A DNA stretch of 64,000 bases from Powellomyces hirtus (lineage: Eukaryota; Chytridiomycota; Chytridiomycetes; Spizellomycetales; Powellomycetaceae). Position numbers and translations under genes: made by a program. The first letter of the stretch is position 1. Each line of letters begins with the position of its first letter. Under the pieces are notes generated by a model. The model made no database searches and was not told where the DNA came from. It saw only the letters and a list, made by a program, of their open reading frames with translations. This document shows positions 25,447 through 41,196 of the stretch, piece by piece. The stretch is from positions 496,001 through 560,000 of the forward strand of contig JAHLKG010000013.1 in NCBI GenBank assembly GCA_025526995.1. Reading direction: 5' to 3'.

Positions 25447-28037
25447 TTACAGATTGGGGTTGCCGCATGATTCAGAAGCAGGCCCTTTGGAAAAAACAAG
25501 AAAAAAAAATATGACGAACAGTAAGTTCAACATGTCTTGGACATGACATGCAGAGTAAGCGCAAAACATACCGATGGGCACCGTGAGAATATCTTTGCCG
25601 GCCTTGATTTCAGCCAAAGATGGGCACCTGCCTAGTCTCGCGAGCTCAGAGAACTGCGATACCACCGGATCCTTGTTCAAACTCGCCACCGCAACGACCT
25701 TGCCGTTTTGAGCGTAGTATGCGGCAAAGGAAGTGTCCTCTCCCTTCTTGGACGTAAGATCGCCTTCGATGTAAACTTCATCATAAGGACCCGACCCAGC
25801 GTATCTGATCGATTTGCCCCATTGCACACTCCAGAAGTACGGGACCTTTGTGAATGGTGTGAACTCGGGGGCCTTTGTCGAATCTTTCTCCGCAGCAGCA
25901 GCAATGCTGATGTTTCGGCCGATCTCTCTGCCGGTATTACGGCCAACATTGTAATGTTCAACGCGCACATTCCGCGAGTCGGAGACAGGGAACTTGGCGA
26001 CGTCGCCAGCAACGAACACCTCCTTGCGGCTTTCGACTTGCAGGTACTTGTTGACAGTGATAGAACCATCATCGTTGAGCAGAGGAGATGGTTTAAGCCA
26101 TTCGGTGGCAGGACCGGCACCGATGGCGACCAGAACAACATCAGCCGAGACCGTTTGTCCATTGTCAAGAAGCACCGAGCCTACTTTAGCCGGGTCATCC
26201 TCTATAAATGTAGGAATGTGAGCTCGCGCCTGCTAAGAAAGCGGTCTTGGCCAGCACTTACCGGACGCGACAAACTTCTTGGGACCAGTGTTGGAGATGA
26301 AGTTGATACCGTTGGCTTCATGCCATCGCTTAATGAATTTCCCAATGTCATATCCAAGGACAGGTTTCAATGGTATCTGTTGCAGCAAGTGCAAACGAAA
26401 GTGAGCTCTGACTGTGACACTTGTGACAAATAGGCCTCAAGAAATGCTCTTACATCGCCTTTGTCAACGATTGTCACATTGGCCTTTCCATCCTTAGCCA
26501 TTACAGAACCCAGTTCCATGCCTTGAAGAAAACAAATGTCAACCAAGCTGTCATTTGGCATGACTGATGCCAAGAAGTTCATGTTTACCGATCCATCCCG
26601 TGCCGATAATCACCACGTTGGGCTTCGGGAACGCTGTGAGTGCTGCAAATCAAGCACGGCATCAGTATCAACCTTGTCACACGTACTCACACGCACACAG
26701 CTTTGTGACCATCTGATCCACATACCTTTCTGCAAATCGTTGTTGTCAGTGAGGCTCCTCAAGACATGAATGTTTTTGAGGTTTGCACCCGGAAGGTCAA
26801 GTTTGCGCGGCTAGATTTAGAGCCAAAAACGTATCAAAAATGGATTTAACTGACGTGCTCCGTGTGTGTCGAACTGAGACGATTACCGTTGAGCCTGGGG
26901 AGATGACCAAGTACGAGTAATCTTGGGTGTTTCCGTCGGCGAGAGTCACGACCTTTTTATCAAAGTCAACAGATTTCACTTCCTGCAGATTCGCGCAACC
27001 GCCATTCGTCAGTAATCTGTTCAGTACATCGAACGTATGGCTAGCACAATCCTACCTCGCCAATCTTGAGCTCGATCTCACGCTCAGTGTAGAATTCTTG
27101 CTTACGCAGGGCAATCTTTTCAGCCGTATTTTCGAGAGACTTGCTCAACTTTGTGCGATCGATCGGGAGGTAGGGCTCTTTGCCGATGACAACAATGCGA
27201 CCATTGAATCCGTACTCGCGGAGGCTTTCGGCAGCCGACTGGCCACCAACGCCATTGCCAATGATAACAGCGGTAATCTCCTTGCGTTTTCGCGATCCGC
27301 GGATGGGGAGAGGGCGAGGCTCTTTGAGCGCTAGTAGAAGCGAGCATGGCAATCAGTGTTAGCGCGGACCTTGCTAGCGTTTGGAATATCATAAAGCCCG
27401 TTACCTTCTTGCGAGACGGAAATCACGACTTGGTCTCCCTCGATGCGTGATGTGAACGTCTTAAGACAATGCATTGCTGGAGCTGTTGCAATGAAATACA
27501 ACCCGTTAATACGCCGTTTCGAGCATCAAACTTCGATGCATCGATGCTGCTACTTCATTGGCCGGTTTTAGCATGAATATCCACTCACCATCCTCGATGT
27601 CACCAGTCTTAACATCAAAACAGGCGCCGTGCCATGGGCTAATATACACCAGAGAAGCTATGAGACGGAAATGTCGCCCATCTTCACATCTCTTCAGATA
27701 TTTACCAGGTGAGACGGCCATCAGAAGTCAACACGCCCTTCTCGAGCGGTGCTCCGAGGTGGGTGCACTTCGCAGTGGTTGCGTAGTACTTGTCCTGAAC
27801 TTTGATTAGGAGGACATTCTGGTTCTCGCCGACCTTGACGGCCTTCATCTGGCCGTTGCGCAGGTCATTGGGGGTGGATACTTCGGGGCTGGACATCGTA
27901 GCCGTGGACATGCTGGCGATATGGGCAATCCTAGAACTGAAGAGAACGCGGGGAGTGGTGGTAGGGAATGCAAGATGGAATGGGGAACGATTGAGCTTTG
28001 TTGTCCTTATGAATGCTGCTGCAGAACGAAGGGGCAT
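25447..28037 (-). CDS. Rieske-type AIF/ferredoxin-reductase-like flavoprotein (AIFM3-like)
   Basis: FAD/NAD(P)H oxidoreductase with an N-terminal [2Fe-2S] Rieske domain, AIFM3-like. Eleven exons: 28037-27706, 27638-27589, 27482-27405, 27330-27056, 26982-26887, 26810-26726, 26642-26589, 26521-26454, 26376-26262, 26201-25572, 25484-25447, giving 606 aa with all phases closed. The first 40 residues look like a mitochondrial presequence. Rieske ligands are C-x-H in 'KCTHLGAPLEKG' and C-x2-H in 'CPWHGACFDV'. The flavoprotein part has 'VIIGNGVGGQSAAESLREYG' (FAD GxGxxG), 'NVVIIGTGWIGME' (NAD site) and 'EVFVAGDVAKFP' (second FAD motif). The last intron is 87 nt without a stop. AIFM3 in animals is mitochondrial and linked to apoptosis; the electron acceptor here is unknown. 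Confidence 0.9.
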
Positions 28038-28374
28038 TTGACTGTTGCGGAGTGCTATAACCCTTTGGGGGGTGTGTGGGGTAACACTTCGAATCGAAGC
28101 ATTTCACACCTTCGCAAAGTGGGGTTGTGATGTCATGTCGATGCGCGATCCAACATCGCGAGGCTAAGCCCCCCGAACCACTTCAAGCAAGTTGCGCAAT
28201 CACCAACCGTCTGAATTGACTCCAAGAATGATCAACCGAAGGCGGCAGTTGTAACTCCGCCCTGTTTCCCAAAATCATGCAATGTATTGTGTACCTCATA
28301 GGGCATAAATAGAAGTGTTCTTATACAACTCTTGAGATTCCCTCTCTCTTCTCGCATTCGCTCACTCGTGATGT
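28038..28374. other. Short intergenic
   Basis: Promoter side of the Rieske-AIF gene and 3' flank of the Snt2-type gene. Nothing else is seen. Confidence 0.6.
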
Positions 28375-31300
28375 TCATTTCCCGTCTCGGATCTGCCACA
28401 TGCAACTGTGGCATATCCATTCAATAACTTCCGAAGCATCTTCACTGTTCTCCGTCTTCACTTTCTTAGGAGACGGGGTACTGTCCTGGCTTGCATCACT
28501 GTCGTCCTCAGGACTCTTTCGCTTGGCTGGTGACGATGCGCGGGCCGTGCTCTCGACAGATGTGCCGTTCAAAGGTTTCACAATAGCTTCCGGGGTCATG
28601 TTCATTTCTGTAATGTTGCTCCCAAAGAGTTCAGGGGTCTTTCTTGCATTCCGAGATGACGAGGATGCCTTTGCTTCCTCAAAGTCCAACATAACTGAGG
28701 ACTTTCGTCGCTTCCTCATCCCTCGTCCGAGGACTTCGGGGTCTTCAGCCCCTCCAGGAGACAACGATGATGTAGTTGAGGGAGGAGAGGAGTGAGACTC
28801 GCGCTGAGTTTCGTCAATAGATTTTCGTTTCTTTCCGGCGCCAGAGTTCAATTCTGCTCTTTCCAGTTCGGCATTTTTCTCCTTGACCTGTCTTTCAATC
28901 TCAGCCTTCTTCCACCAGGCCGGGGAAATCGTCTTCTTGCAATCAACACAGCATCTCGTCACAGATGAAGATGTCTTGGAGGATGGGGCGGCGGCGTTGG
29001 GTGACGGAGTAACCTTTACCTGCGTGCTGGCGACCGACGATTTTCTGCGGATTGGCTTCGGCGGGTCGCTTGCCGCAGTCGACGCTGCAGCATGCGACGG
29101 AGGCAGGTGAATAATGCCGCTGGATCCTTTGCGTCCCATATACTTTGGCCCGTCTTCACCGCCCATCGAGATAAGAATTACATTTGACTTGTGCACAGGC
29201 GGCGCCGGTGGTGGGACGGGCGCTGCCGGGGGCTCTGTGCAGATGTGGCAAGAGCAGGTGCCCTGCAAAGCCATAGAGTAGGCCCTGACCTGTCCTCCTG
29301 TCGCGAAATGTTTTGCCTTGGATTTGTGAGTAGAAATGAATTCCCGAACGAGCCGCGGGCGACTGAGGGTGTGATCGATTTGATCGAGGGGCGTCTGCGA
29401 ATAGTAAGTGGGAGCCACAAGTCGGGTAGGTTGATGAAGAGAGCTAGAAGTAACCGCGGAGCCCAACGCTTGTAGGCTTTCAGCCGTCAACTAGAGCCAA
29501 CGAAACATCGGTCAAGGGTGCCCCAGGAGAAGAAAATACGTCATTTATTACAGCACTTACATGCACACCACCTCGTCGGTCATGCCTGGGACAATGAGAG
29601 ACCGCCTGCAGTTCATGCAGACCCTTCGCGCCGCGTACCGATTCTATAGATAGCTCCCATCCCGCGTAGCGGGCACACGAGACGTGAAAAGAGGTCGAGC
29701 AGTTTCGCTCGGAACAGGTGATGCAAGCACCAGTACTTTGCTTGCAGATGGTACAAGTCTAAGGGACTAGATTGTTAGTATTTGACAAGAGCGCATACGC
29801 GCAGCGCACAATTTTGCATGTGCTTTTACCTGTTTCCAGCGTTTCTTGTCAATCAAGCCAATGCATTCAACGGGCTCTACAGTCTTCGGGTTTCCGAACT
29901 TTACTTCTGGCATCCATGTTGCGCAGGAAACGTGAACCCAGTTATTTCCAATCGTCCTCCTCAGCGCTGCTTCTTTGGGGACATTGACCATGGGACAAAG
30001 GACGCAGGAATATAGCTGATGGCAACCTTTGATGAGCCGGAATGTACCGTCATATACGGTTGAAGAAAATGACCTTACCACCGCGCACTCAGGTGATTGT
30101 ATATTTTGACATCGTGCGCATTTGAAGTCTTCCGCTGTCACCGTGCCGGGGACACCATAGCAGTCTGGAAGAGATTGATGCATTATAGACTCGCCGAGTG
30201 AGTGAAATCTGGAAGGTTTATATCCATACCTCTATGGACGCGCAATTTGCAGCCGATGCAGGATATGATTTCGTTGCCCGCATATTCATAAAGGTCAGAG
30301 CAGACACCGCATGGCCTAGGAGAGTTTGGATCGGGGCTGGGGCTCAGAGGTGTGTCTTCCTGCACATATGCCTAAAGCGCAAACATTGAGTGCATGGCAC
30401 CACTACCGGACGTGATCGGTGAGCGACTTACCTCGACAGTGCTTATCTTGACAACGGCTTTGCGTCCCCTTTTCTTGGTCTTCTTATCTCCATCATTTTG
30501 AGGTGGTTCAAATGAGCGCTTTCGCTTGCCTGGCTTTTTGGCCGCTGCTTGATACGATACATCGCTGATCAGAAACGAGCCTCTTATGCTTCCTCTTTGA
30601 CGCTCAACATCACGCTCGCTCACCATTTTCGCGGTTGGACTTCTTTAAAGCGTCAGTGATGTGCCTAGGCGCTCCGTATTTCAGATAATGGATTCCGCAA
30701 GTCAGACAGAGAATCTCTTTTTTGTGTTCCTTTTGGCGGAATTTCCATTTGGGTGATTCCGTGACCCAGCAATTTGCACATTCGATGTGCTTGTGTTTTC
30801 CAGATGGCGAGGGTGGAAGCTCATCTTCACTCAAATCTCCACTAAGATTCCCTTCCACATCCGCTGCGCCGTCCATGGCATGCTTTTGACCTTTGAACCG
30901 TTTGCTGCATGAATTGTCCGAAATCAATATGGTTCATTCTCAGCTATGTGAGATGTCCAGATGAAGTACCTGGGTCGATATTTCTTGCAAAATTGCGAAT
31001 ATACCGGAGCGTATCGTCGCCCTTTCTTCCATTTATAAAAGAACGCAACGATCTCCGTCATGGATTTTGAAGGTACCTACCGAGTCTGCTGTTAGCATAT
31101 GCATAATACGTGCGAAGGCGATGCCATTGTTCACCTCATGATGCACGAGTGTGAGTTCATGACCATATTTTGCTATGCCAACTTCAAAAGCTTTGATTTC
31201 TGCTTCAGTCCAGGTTGGAACCCCCAGATCTTGAGACCTGAGTGGGATCATGACTTTCAAAGCTGCATCGGTGTCGTAATTTGCCTTGTGCAGTTCGTAT

Positions 31301-33560
31301 AGAGCGCGATTATAAAGGTAATCGGAGCACTTCAAGTTTGTCGGCATTTCATCTTGAATGCGATCGAGATACTGGGCAACTGAGAGTAGGAGGGGTGAAT
31401 GATTGATTAAGGGGCGGCAGCCTACAAATATGACTCACTTTGTTTATCACTCAGGTCCTGTGGCTTGCAGAAGGTTCGCTCTTCCGAAGATGCGCGGTTA
31501 GGGAGATCCACCGCCTCGTTTGTTCCTGTTGATGATAATCAGAGGCTGCCCTACTGGATAGTCGACCATTTTATTTATCGACTCACCTTCAATATCGAGC
31601 GCCTTTCCCTTCTTTTGGGTTCTACCACGCGCCGTGCTCTTGGAAGGGGCTTTTACTGCCATTGCATTTTCGCCTTGATTGCCGTTTCGGCCAGGAAAGC
31701 ATTCTTCTCCTCCACTTTTGATAATGACGTTGTGTGAACTTGAAGAACTAGATATTCATTTAGCTCCCATGCCGATCCAGCAGGCGCTTCGCATTTACCT
31801 TTCAGCTTCGCTGCTCGTGTTTGGATATGGTTCACACTCTGGCAATTCCGCCTGAAATTGTCGGCCAATCCTGAAACAACCGCGACACGTCAGTGACGAG
31901 GGACTCAATCTCGATGGCAATCCAATTTAGAAAATACCTGCTGGCCGCTTTGGGGTGCCCTCGGTCAGGTCCCTCTTCAGCTGTATTGAGACAAACCTTT
32001 TAAAGTTGTGTTGAAGCTGATGCGGAACAAGAGACCAGCCTACCTAAGGTTTCTCGGTACTTTGCGTACTCGCCAAAATATCTGTATGGCCATGTCGGCT
32101 TCTTGGAGTCACGAACCACGGGCAAAGGCAAGATCACTTGCTCCATAACCTCTTCAGTGGGAACTGAGATATGGAGAGTCAGTCAGAGACAGGTTGATGA
32201 GGCTAACACTCACTGTATACCTTCTATTTCCGGTTCACGATTCTCTTCATCATCTTCTTTCAGGTATGACAATAAAGAGGTCACCTTCTTGACGGGCTTT
32301 CCCCTATTGGCCTTTTCCAAGGTTTTCTCTTCTTCCTCAGCAGCATCAACCGCCTTTTTATTGCACTTCGCGCACTGCCACGCATATCCCTTCGGAAGCT
32401 TCTTTCCGAATCCGACACAACCGAGATGGAAAGCCGCGCGACATTTCATACATTTGACTACTGACTCATCCGGGTTGCACCACCTGTCGCAACTGTTGCA
32501 CACACGGCGTTCGGTAAAATCGGAGGCTTTTCCTGATTCGACGAGAATGAACTTGTAATCGCAGAGTGCGCGGGAAACTTCGGTTGGCAGATTCATGACC
32601 AATTCCAAAGGCACCACATCATACACTCGATGAGTATAGCGGTCGTATACTAAAATCGGTGAACGTTAGACACATTACGCGACTGTGCTTGGAAAGAGAA
32701 TAATCCAATCGTGAGTCGAGCGACTTACATTGTTCATAATAAAAGCAGTCATCCTCCCCTTTCCATTGATCCAAATCTTTCACATGATGAATATGAGAGA
32801 CACGGCACTTCCCACGAATGCTGGACACACTAGTTTATATTTCGCAACAAACGTTTAGCAAAGAAGTCAGGGGTGCGGGAAAGGGAGGAAACAGTACTCA
32901 CGGATTGATATCTGAGTGCATGCTCGCCAGAAGCAGCCGAGGGTCATGATTTTTCTTGTTCCCGCAAGGAAGCACATCCTTCGGCCGGTAGAACCAGCCC
33001 AACTTTACAAATGTCTGTTGCTTCCCAGGAAGCTTCTGCACAGTGATTTCTAGGACACGCCCAACATAGTATCTGGAGAAAACGAATAGGCGAGAAGAAC
33101 GATCGGATTTGCTGCGCACTAAATCGGAGACCGAATAGACTTTCTATGGGGACGTCAAAAGCACTTACGGTTCATTCGCAACATCAGGGGCCAGGTACAC
33201 AAAATCTGCGCAGGATTCGAAGGGAGACAAAAGATCAGTTGAGAAATATGAGGTCCGAAATGCTCTGGGCTGGCGAATGGCATATTTTCCAGTTTTGGCT
33301 CGTTTGTCGATTTTTAAGACCTCCCAACAGTCCGTGAAGCAGCATAACTTCCCAAGCAATATTCAAAAGAAGCCTGCTTTACACTACATACCATCCAGTG
33401 TATACACTTGTCCATCCTTCGCGGTTATTTGTGTCAAGGCTGGCTTCGGCGGCGCGATTCCGCCATTACCAGCCCGACCTTTGCCTTTCGTCGGAGACAC
33501 CGTTTGTTCACCAGTAGCGGCTGCTGTGGCAGCTGCAGGCTTCCGAGTGTTTCGGCGCAT
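28375..33560 (-). CDS. SNT2: Snt2-type multidomain chromatin reader (BAH-PHD-ELM2-SANT-Zn finger-PHD-ePHD)
   Basis: Nuclear reader of modified histones; yeast Snt2 works with Ecm5 and the Rpd3 deacetylase. Many exons. Domains in order: BAH (about 33210-32620, 'FVYLAPD', 'YYVGRVLEITVQ', 'FYRPKDVLP'); PHD1 (32520-32360, 'CNSCDRWCNPDESVVKCMKC', 'FHLGCVG'); ELM2-like (31370-31240); SANT (31230-31130, 'WTEAEIKAFEVGIAKYGHEL'); GATA-like finger (30800-30660, 'CANCWVTESPKWKF', 'CLTCGIHY'); PHD2 (30340-30110, 'CGVCSDLYEYAGNEIISCIG'); extended PHD (30010-29590, 'CTICKQSTGACITC', 'FHVSCARYAGWEL'). At the C-terminus the halves of another finger ('CCVDCKKTISPAWWKK' and 'WICHSCMWQI') are about 170 residues apart. 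The start at 33560 (MRRNTRKPAA) is the best visible ATG; the frame stays open upstream, so a longer N-terminus is possible. Assignment rests on domain order. Confidence 0.85.
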
Positions 33561-35001
33561 AGCAGCTTCTGTTCCAGTGCGATAACGGCGAGACGGACTC
33601 TGTTTGCGCACGGAAACGCTGCGTTGAGTAGGTTCTCGTGAGCTCGGAAGGAGGACACTCTGTACTGATTGAGAGCTACGATCTTCAACAGGGGAAGCGA
33701 AAGCAGGTAGAGCAGAGAGAATAAAAAGCAATGTGATGTAGTATATCAGGGAAGTGGGAAACATCTGGCTGTTCGTATGGATAACGCACAGGGAGACGAG
33801 GGCAAAATGTTGGAAGCTGTCGATCGCGTAGCTTTCGAGCTTTTTACCCTCATTTTCCTCCGCGTGAACACCCACCCCATGCAGCAGACTAAAACCCCGC
33901 TGTGATCTCCGCCGGAGCTACCTATGGTTCTCTTTGTGACATTTGTGACGTTTCTCCCATCGCTTGCGATTCGGATTATCCTGATCTTCTGATTACTACC
34001 ATTGTTGGTTTTTTTTGTTCCCACGTTTGCACGCTCCTGAGAGCTGCGACTTTTGCAGCGTTTATGGCACTGTATCCTTGAACATCGGCATGTGGCAGAG
34101 CTCTACTATCTCGCACAAATGTAAAGTATCGTAATTTCACTACTGTAAAATGGATGGAACCTCCAAGCCGGCAGGTAACGCTTGCCATTGGCACAGTCTG
34201 CCCTTCAGTACAATCGCCTTCCCTCAGAGGCCGTCAGTGCGACGAAAGTTGCCTGTTTAATTGACTCTTCCGAAGCATTTAAGCGGTAGAGCTTCGCATA
34301 TAGCGGGGACAGGGTGAAACCAGCTTGGTGCGAAGCCAAATTATCCTTCGTGAGGCCATAGCTGGGAACGCCATGCCACAGGCGCTGTTGCTGTATCCCA
34401 CTGCAGTGACACACATATTCTGTACGGTCGCGGTCAAGGCTGAATGACCTCAAAGACTCCGACGACAAGCGACGATGAGACGTGGGAGAACTGTGGTTCA
34501 CCATTTGCCACCTCATCTCGCGCTCCTTCCAAAAACGACGGTGGCAGTCTTTGCAAAGCGCAAAAAAAACCATCTCCGACCTGGCATTCTGTTATCACAT
34601 GCTATTGCAGGTGGAGGAAACAACCCATACAATGGTCTGATATACATTGCTGAGACGGCCATGCCATGTACTCGTGCCGGGCGCTTCATTGTCATCTCCG
34701 CCATGGTGTCAATTGCGTGCCACGACTACGGAAAGCCACTGTTTTCACCACCTCGATTTCAAACAATCAAGTGATCAGAGCATAAACTATGGCTTTAATT
34801 ACCCATTTCCTCTAACGAAGAACCCTGGGCTCCATACATTCTTTCGCCACGTCTTGGCGCATGCTCCGACAAATATCAACCACCTTTACCTGCGGGGCCC
34901 TCATGCCAGATTCAGGTGTGGCTTGCGGGTAAGATTTCCCAGCGAGTTTCCCAACAGTTTCGCGCGTTTCTCGCATTTGGCAGACAGTTCTCGGCATAAC
35001 A
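33561..35001. other. Divergent promoter region between SNT2 and SMN
   Basis: No firmly supported gene. A minus-strand frame 34573-34205 (122 codons, true ATG, 'CKDCHRRFWKEREMRWQ') is possible but has no recognised family. Frames on the + strand before 35002 overlap the SMN first exon in another phase. Confidence 0.5.
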
Positions 35002-36203
35002 ATGGAGCCAGAAATGTCGGTGGACGAACCCGAAGACGGCGAATGGGAGGATGGAGAGGAGCCAAAAGACTCTCTACCAGAGCAACAAGAAGACCTTAAC
35101 GCAGACTCATTTCAAGAGCCAGTGAAGAAGAAGTCTGCTCAAGCAGTTCATTCGGTAAATGTAGAAACCACCACTCGATACTATACGTCGGAGATCGAGA
35201 GATACTGAATCAAGTGCGCTCTTCCTAGAGCCTTCACGTTGACGAATGGGATGACTCCTCATTGATCGAGGCCTGGGATGCGGCCGTCCGGGAATTTCAG
35301 GTATGGGGATCACCAGCAACATGCAGAAAGAAAAGCTGGTCATAATCAACTTTTCTACCAAAGACTTATCACAGTGACCAACCGGCGACTGGTGGGAGTA
35401 AAAAGCGGAAGAAACGGTAGGTGCATAAATGAATCTGGAGACATGTGGTCGATGCTAAGCTGAGTCCAAGGCAGACCAAGCAGCCCGAGGCTCGGCAAAG
35501 GACAACTAGCATGGAAGAAGCAAAGGTGTGGGTCAAAAGTTGAGTTGATAGTAATTCGGTCGCACTAATGCGGTGATTTGTCAAAAGGGCAACAATCATG
35601 CTTACAGTCCCATACCACCGCAGCCGCCCGTAACCGAGCATGAACCACAAGTGAGAAATGATGATATGCCTTCTTTTCGTTTAACCATGTCTAAGGATTG
35701 CCACTCAACCACAGTACGATGATTTTGCGATGCATGACGCCCCAGAAGCTTTCGCACAGCGTAAATTGTGTCCCCACTTTGGATTACACGACCGCCATCG
35801 AAATGTCTAAACACGTTTGACTCAGGAGCCGGCGGTCCTTCCGGATTGAATCACAGGAAATGCGTATCTTGTGGCGAAGCACCAGTGGAGACACACCACG
35901 TACCGCAGAGTGCTGCAGAACCGGACTTGTCAATGGGTAAGTAGGCAGTTGTACGTCTTACAACGTTCGCACGCAGCACAATCTAACTGCTGTTTTCCAT
36001 GCAGCCCCGCCTTTGCCAGAGGACGAAGACCTCGCGAATGTCATGATGTCATGGTACTACGCCGGATACTACAGCGGGATGTATGCGGCAAAGGTAATAT
36101 ATCGGTGTTCTTCACAAAGGATGTCGCTCCCCCCAAACACACTAACGGTATGCCGTTTCAGATGCGAGGACAGACTCATCAGACTTATCATCCGCCAGAA
36201 TAA
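35002..36203 (+). CDS. SMN1: Survival motor neuron (SMN) protein homologue
   Basis: Core of the complex that loads Sm rings on spliceosomal snRNAs. Nine exons: 35002-35154, 35229-35300, 35364-35416, 35471-35525, 35588-35650, 35715-35760, 35826-35936, 36005-36093, 36162-36203. They sum to 227 aa with every phase closed. Exon 2 carries the Gemin2-binding helix ('WDDSSLIEAWDAAVREFQ'). Exon 8 carries the oligomerising YG box ('LANVMMSWYYAGYYSGMYAA', matching the repeated YxxG pattern). A basic stretch (KKRKKR) follows the helix. No Tudor domain is visible between the two ends; instead there is a Pro-rich linker and a Cys pair (RKCVSCGE). Exons are 42-153 nt, so no single reading frame reveals the gene. 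It begins at the first ATG, with an acidic N-terminus as in other SMN proteins. Confidence 0.88.
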
Positions 36204-36854
36204 CCATGTAGTGCTCGCGCAGAATAGCCATGTAGTGCTCATGCAGAATATCATTTGTTGCTCTGGGGACCCAGAGATGTGTAACTGCACAGCCTGGCAT
36301 GACTGATTGCCCCGTTTGACGTAAGATAGCAAAATGTAGGAATATGGCGCGCGTAGCGATAACAATCTGCCTTGGAAGAGGTCCTGATCACACGAGTTCT
36401 TGGAGCACTTTCCATTTGTATCGTTAGTTGGAAAGTACTCGATAGCCGGGTGAAGCCACAAAGAATTGGTACACCACATCAACCGATTTGTGACATTTTG
36501 GTCTGGACAGTCACCTGGGTGTGATATTGAATTAGAAGACTGTGCCTGCGCAGCAACGGTTGAGGAGGAAATGATGGACCGATAGAATCTCATTTCGTTG
36601 AGCAACAATATTGGCCGGCGGCCCCACAACAAGAATGGAAAAAAGGCGTGAATGTACGAAAGTTGTGTTTTCAAAGTTTGGTGATATTATATCAAAGCCA
36701 AGAGACTCTATTTACATAGAACGCGGACGCCATATGTTTTGGCATGCCCGACGTGTGGTGAGTGAAAATGTGTGTGCGAGTGTATGGTTGCGCTTAGGCG
36801 GGAGTTGGGTAGTTGACGAACGGGTGCGCGTGGAAAGGGTTGGGAATGGACAGC
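36204..36854. other. Intergenic between convergent genes, with a 24-bp tandem repeat
   Basis: 3' flanks of SMN (+) and the small Ala/Lys-rich gene (-). A long minus frame (36674-36069) crosses this region and the SMN 3' exons. It starts at a non-ATG codon and shows no family, so it is not called. Confidence 0.5.
36205..36252. repeat. Two-copy 24-bp tandem repeat
   Basis: CCATGTAGTGCTC followed by CGCAGAATA or ATGCAGAATA, period 24 bp, starting just after the SMN stop codon. Confidence 0.75.
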
Positions 36855-37195
36855 TTAGTTGCCCTCGAGCTTCTTGCGCTCAGCCTCGGCGGCGACCATC
36901 TCGGCGTCCTTGCCCTGGTTGAAGGTCTGCTTGAGAGCTGTGCGGCAGAAAACAAAAATGTGAGAACGGGGTTCAGGAGGCATCATTTATGAGTAAAAAT
37001 GCGGGCAGGAAACATACCAGGCTTGGCCTCCTCCCACTTCTGCTCCACCTCGTGTTTCGCGTTCACGGCGGTGATCTTGGCCGCCTGGGCGGTGTGCGAG
37101 GCAGCCTGACCAGCAAGGTCGGCGGCGGCAGAGGCTTCCAGGGAAGCAGCGTCGAGCTTAGCGTCGGCAGCAGATTTGTTGTTGGCGGCAGACAT
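36855..37195 (-). CDS. Small Ala/Lys-rich hydrophilic protein (LEA/stress-protein-like)
   Basis: Two exons, 37195-37018 and 36937-36855, phase 1, giving 86 aa. The sequence is almost entirely Ala, Lys, Glu, Asp, Gln and Asn with no cysteine and no hydrophobic core ('AADAKLDAASLEASAAADLA', 'ALKQTFNQGKDAEMVAAEAE'). It is predicted to be an extended amphipathic helix or disordered, like small late-embryogenesis-abundant or conidiation/stress proteins. Codon choice is strongly biased to C- and G-ending codons, as in actin here, suggesting high expression, and a TATA box lies about 90 bp upstream. No exact family is recognised. Confidence 0.75.
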
Positions 37196-37669
37196 TTTGG
37201 TTTTGTGCGTGTTGGGTTGCGTTCAGTGTGTGGGGTTGAGTGTGCGAGTGAAGAGAGGAGGAAGAGGTCAGTCCTGAGCGCCCTTTTATATCCCTTCCCC
37301 TTGGCCTCACGCAATCCACGTCATGCAGTTCGCCCCCAGTGCATGACTCACGAAGTCATTGTCATGTCGTTGCGTGACGTCACGAGTTGTGCGTCCAACG
37401 TCAATAAATTATCAAATGGTGGCTGGCTCCGGATCGCGTCGGATCGGATCGGACACTGCACCTGCGCCACGGAGCAGTGTCATTGATGCCCATCATCGAC
37501 CACGTACAAAAAGCAGTATGATAAAAAAAAACATGTATTCCAGATCATATAAAAAAATGGCACAGAAGTGGTGAAGCCAATTAAAGGTCCTTTTTCTGAA
37601 CTCCCAGCGAGTTCCACGTCTTGTATCCCATACACATTCTAATTTTCATCCATCAGTCCACGAGACCAA
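37196..37669. other. Intergenic: promoter of the small Ala/Lys-rich gene and SERCA 3' flank
   Basis: Apart from the TATA element nothing is recognised. CGTGACGTCACG near 37373-37384 is a perfect palindrome centred on TGACGTCA, a CRE-type bZIP site, about 180 bp upstream of the start codon. Confidence 0.5.
37284..37290 (-). promoter_or_regulatory. TATA box of the small Ala/Lys-rich gene
   Basis: TATAAAA on the minus strand, 89 bp upstream of the start codon at 37195. Confidence 0.6.

Positions 37670-41196
<3,527 letters not shown>

Noticed and set aside
34647..35099. 150-codon + strand ORF overlapping the SMN first exon
   Set aside because: Different frame from the SMN protein, no domain, Arg/Pro/Ser-rich composition typical of an off-frame shadow.
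36069..36674. 201-codon minus-strand ORF
   Set aside because: Begins with a non-ATG codon, crosses the last two SMN exons and a tandem repeat, and shows no family.
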